This document shows positions 7,295 through 7,363 of a stretch of 7,363 nt of DNA, one piece after another. How positions within the stretch are numbered: the stretch's first letter is position 1; every line of letters begins with the position of its first letter. The stretch is taken from contig JALVTA010000120.1 in NCBI GenBank assembly GCA_027036095.1, forward strand, positions 1 through 7,363, in the 5' to 3' direction. The notes below the pieces were generated by a model. That model did no database searches, was not told the DNA's origin, and saw nothing but the letters and a program-made list of their open reading frames with translations. The stretch comes from Thiotrichales bacterium. Its GTDB lineage: Bacteria; Pseudomonadota; Gammaproteobacteria; Thiomicrospirales; Thiomicrospiraceae. The position numbers and the translations under genes were made by a program.

Positions 7295-7363
7295 GTCCCG
7301 TTCGTCTAGAGGCCTAGGACACCGCCCTTTCACGGCGGTAACAGGGGTTCGACTCCCCTACGG
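7295..7363 (+). tRNA. tRNA-Glu (TTC), 3' end cut by window edge
   Basis: The sequence begins with the acceptor strand GTCCCGT, followed by the tRNA-Glu D-arm TCGTCTAGAGGCCTAGGACA. The anticodon stem CCGCC/GGCGG encloses loop CTTTCAC, giving anticodon TTC. The T-arm is AGGGGTTCGACTCCCCT. The final bases ACGG pair with the start of the acceptor, and about seven bases including the 3' end lie outside the window. It is nearly identical to E. coli tRNA-Glu and decodes GAA and GAG. Whether further tRNAs follow in the same transcript cannot be seen. Confidence 0.96.

Overview
The window is GC-rich chromosomal DNA (GC-rich third codon positions in every gene) from a gammaproteobacterium. This rests on a homodimeric-type AceE, an RppH with the PNVGI start and Nudix box of the proteobacterial mRNA decapping enzyme, a full-length RlmI, and tRNA-Asn and tRNA-Glu sequences very close to the enterobacterial ones. 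The genus cannot be named from sequence alone. Nothing suggests a mobile element, phage, IS or CRISPR array; this is mostly core chromosome with one accessory-looking pair of secreted-protein genes.

Layout, left to right. Positions 1-1746 (minus) hold the first 582 codons of aceE, the E1 subunit of pyruvate dehydrogenase, cut by the window edge. Upstream of it on the same strand is rppH (1859-2389), which is divergent from a HAD-IB phosphatase gene (2443-3099, plus). That gene resembles the Pseudomonas HAD protein encoded beside rppH, which has been reported as a histidinol-phosphate phosphatase. It converges, with stop codons overlapping by 4 bp, on a 2OG-Fe(II) oxygenase of the prolyl hydroxylase type (3096-3698, minus). 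The oxygenase is divergent from rlmI (3734-4930, plus), a 23S rRNA m5C methyltransferase.

After a hairpin terminator and a fresh promoter comes a probable two-gene operon. It encodes a secreted Ntn-type linear amide hydrolase (penicillin V acylase / choloylglycine hydrolase family, 5046-6101) and, 27 bp later, an exported probable beta-barrel outer membrane protein (6129-6959). The second gene carries an in-frame amber codon at codon 89 with coding clearly continuing in the same frame behind it, so it is annotated as a pseudogene or recently interrupted gene. Two stacked hairpins then separate it from a convergent tRNA-Asn gene (7039-7114, minus). A divergent stable-RNA promoter region of about 180 bp leads to a tRNA-Glu gene (from 7295, plus) cut by the right edge.

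Functionally the window mixes central carbon metabolism (aceE), RNA turnover (rppH), probable histidine synthesis (HAD phosphatase), translation-apparatus modification (rlmI and perhaps the oxygenase) and an envelope or periplasmic amidase module that may act on acyl-homoserine lactones or other acylated amines. I see no clearly new multi-gene system. The most interesting points are the amber-interrupted outer membrane gene beside the acylase, and the oxygenase/rRNA methyltransferase pairing.
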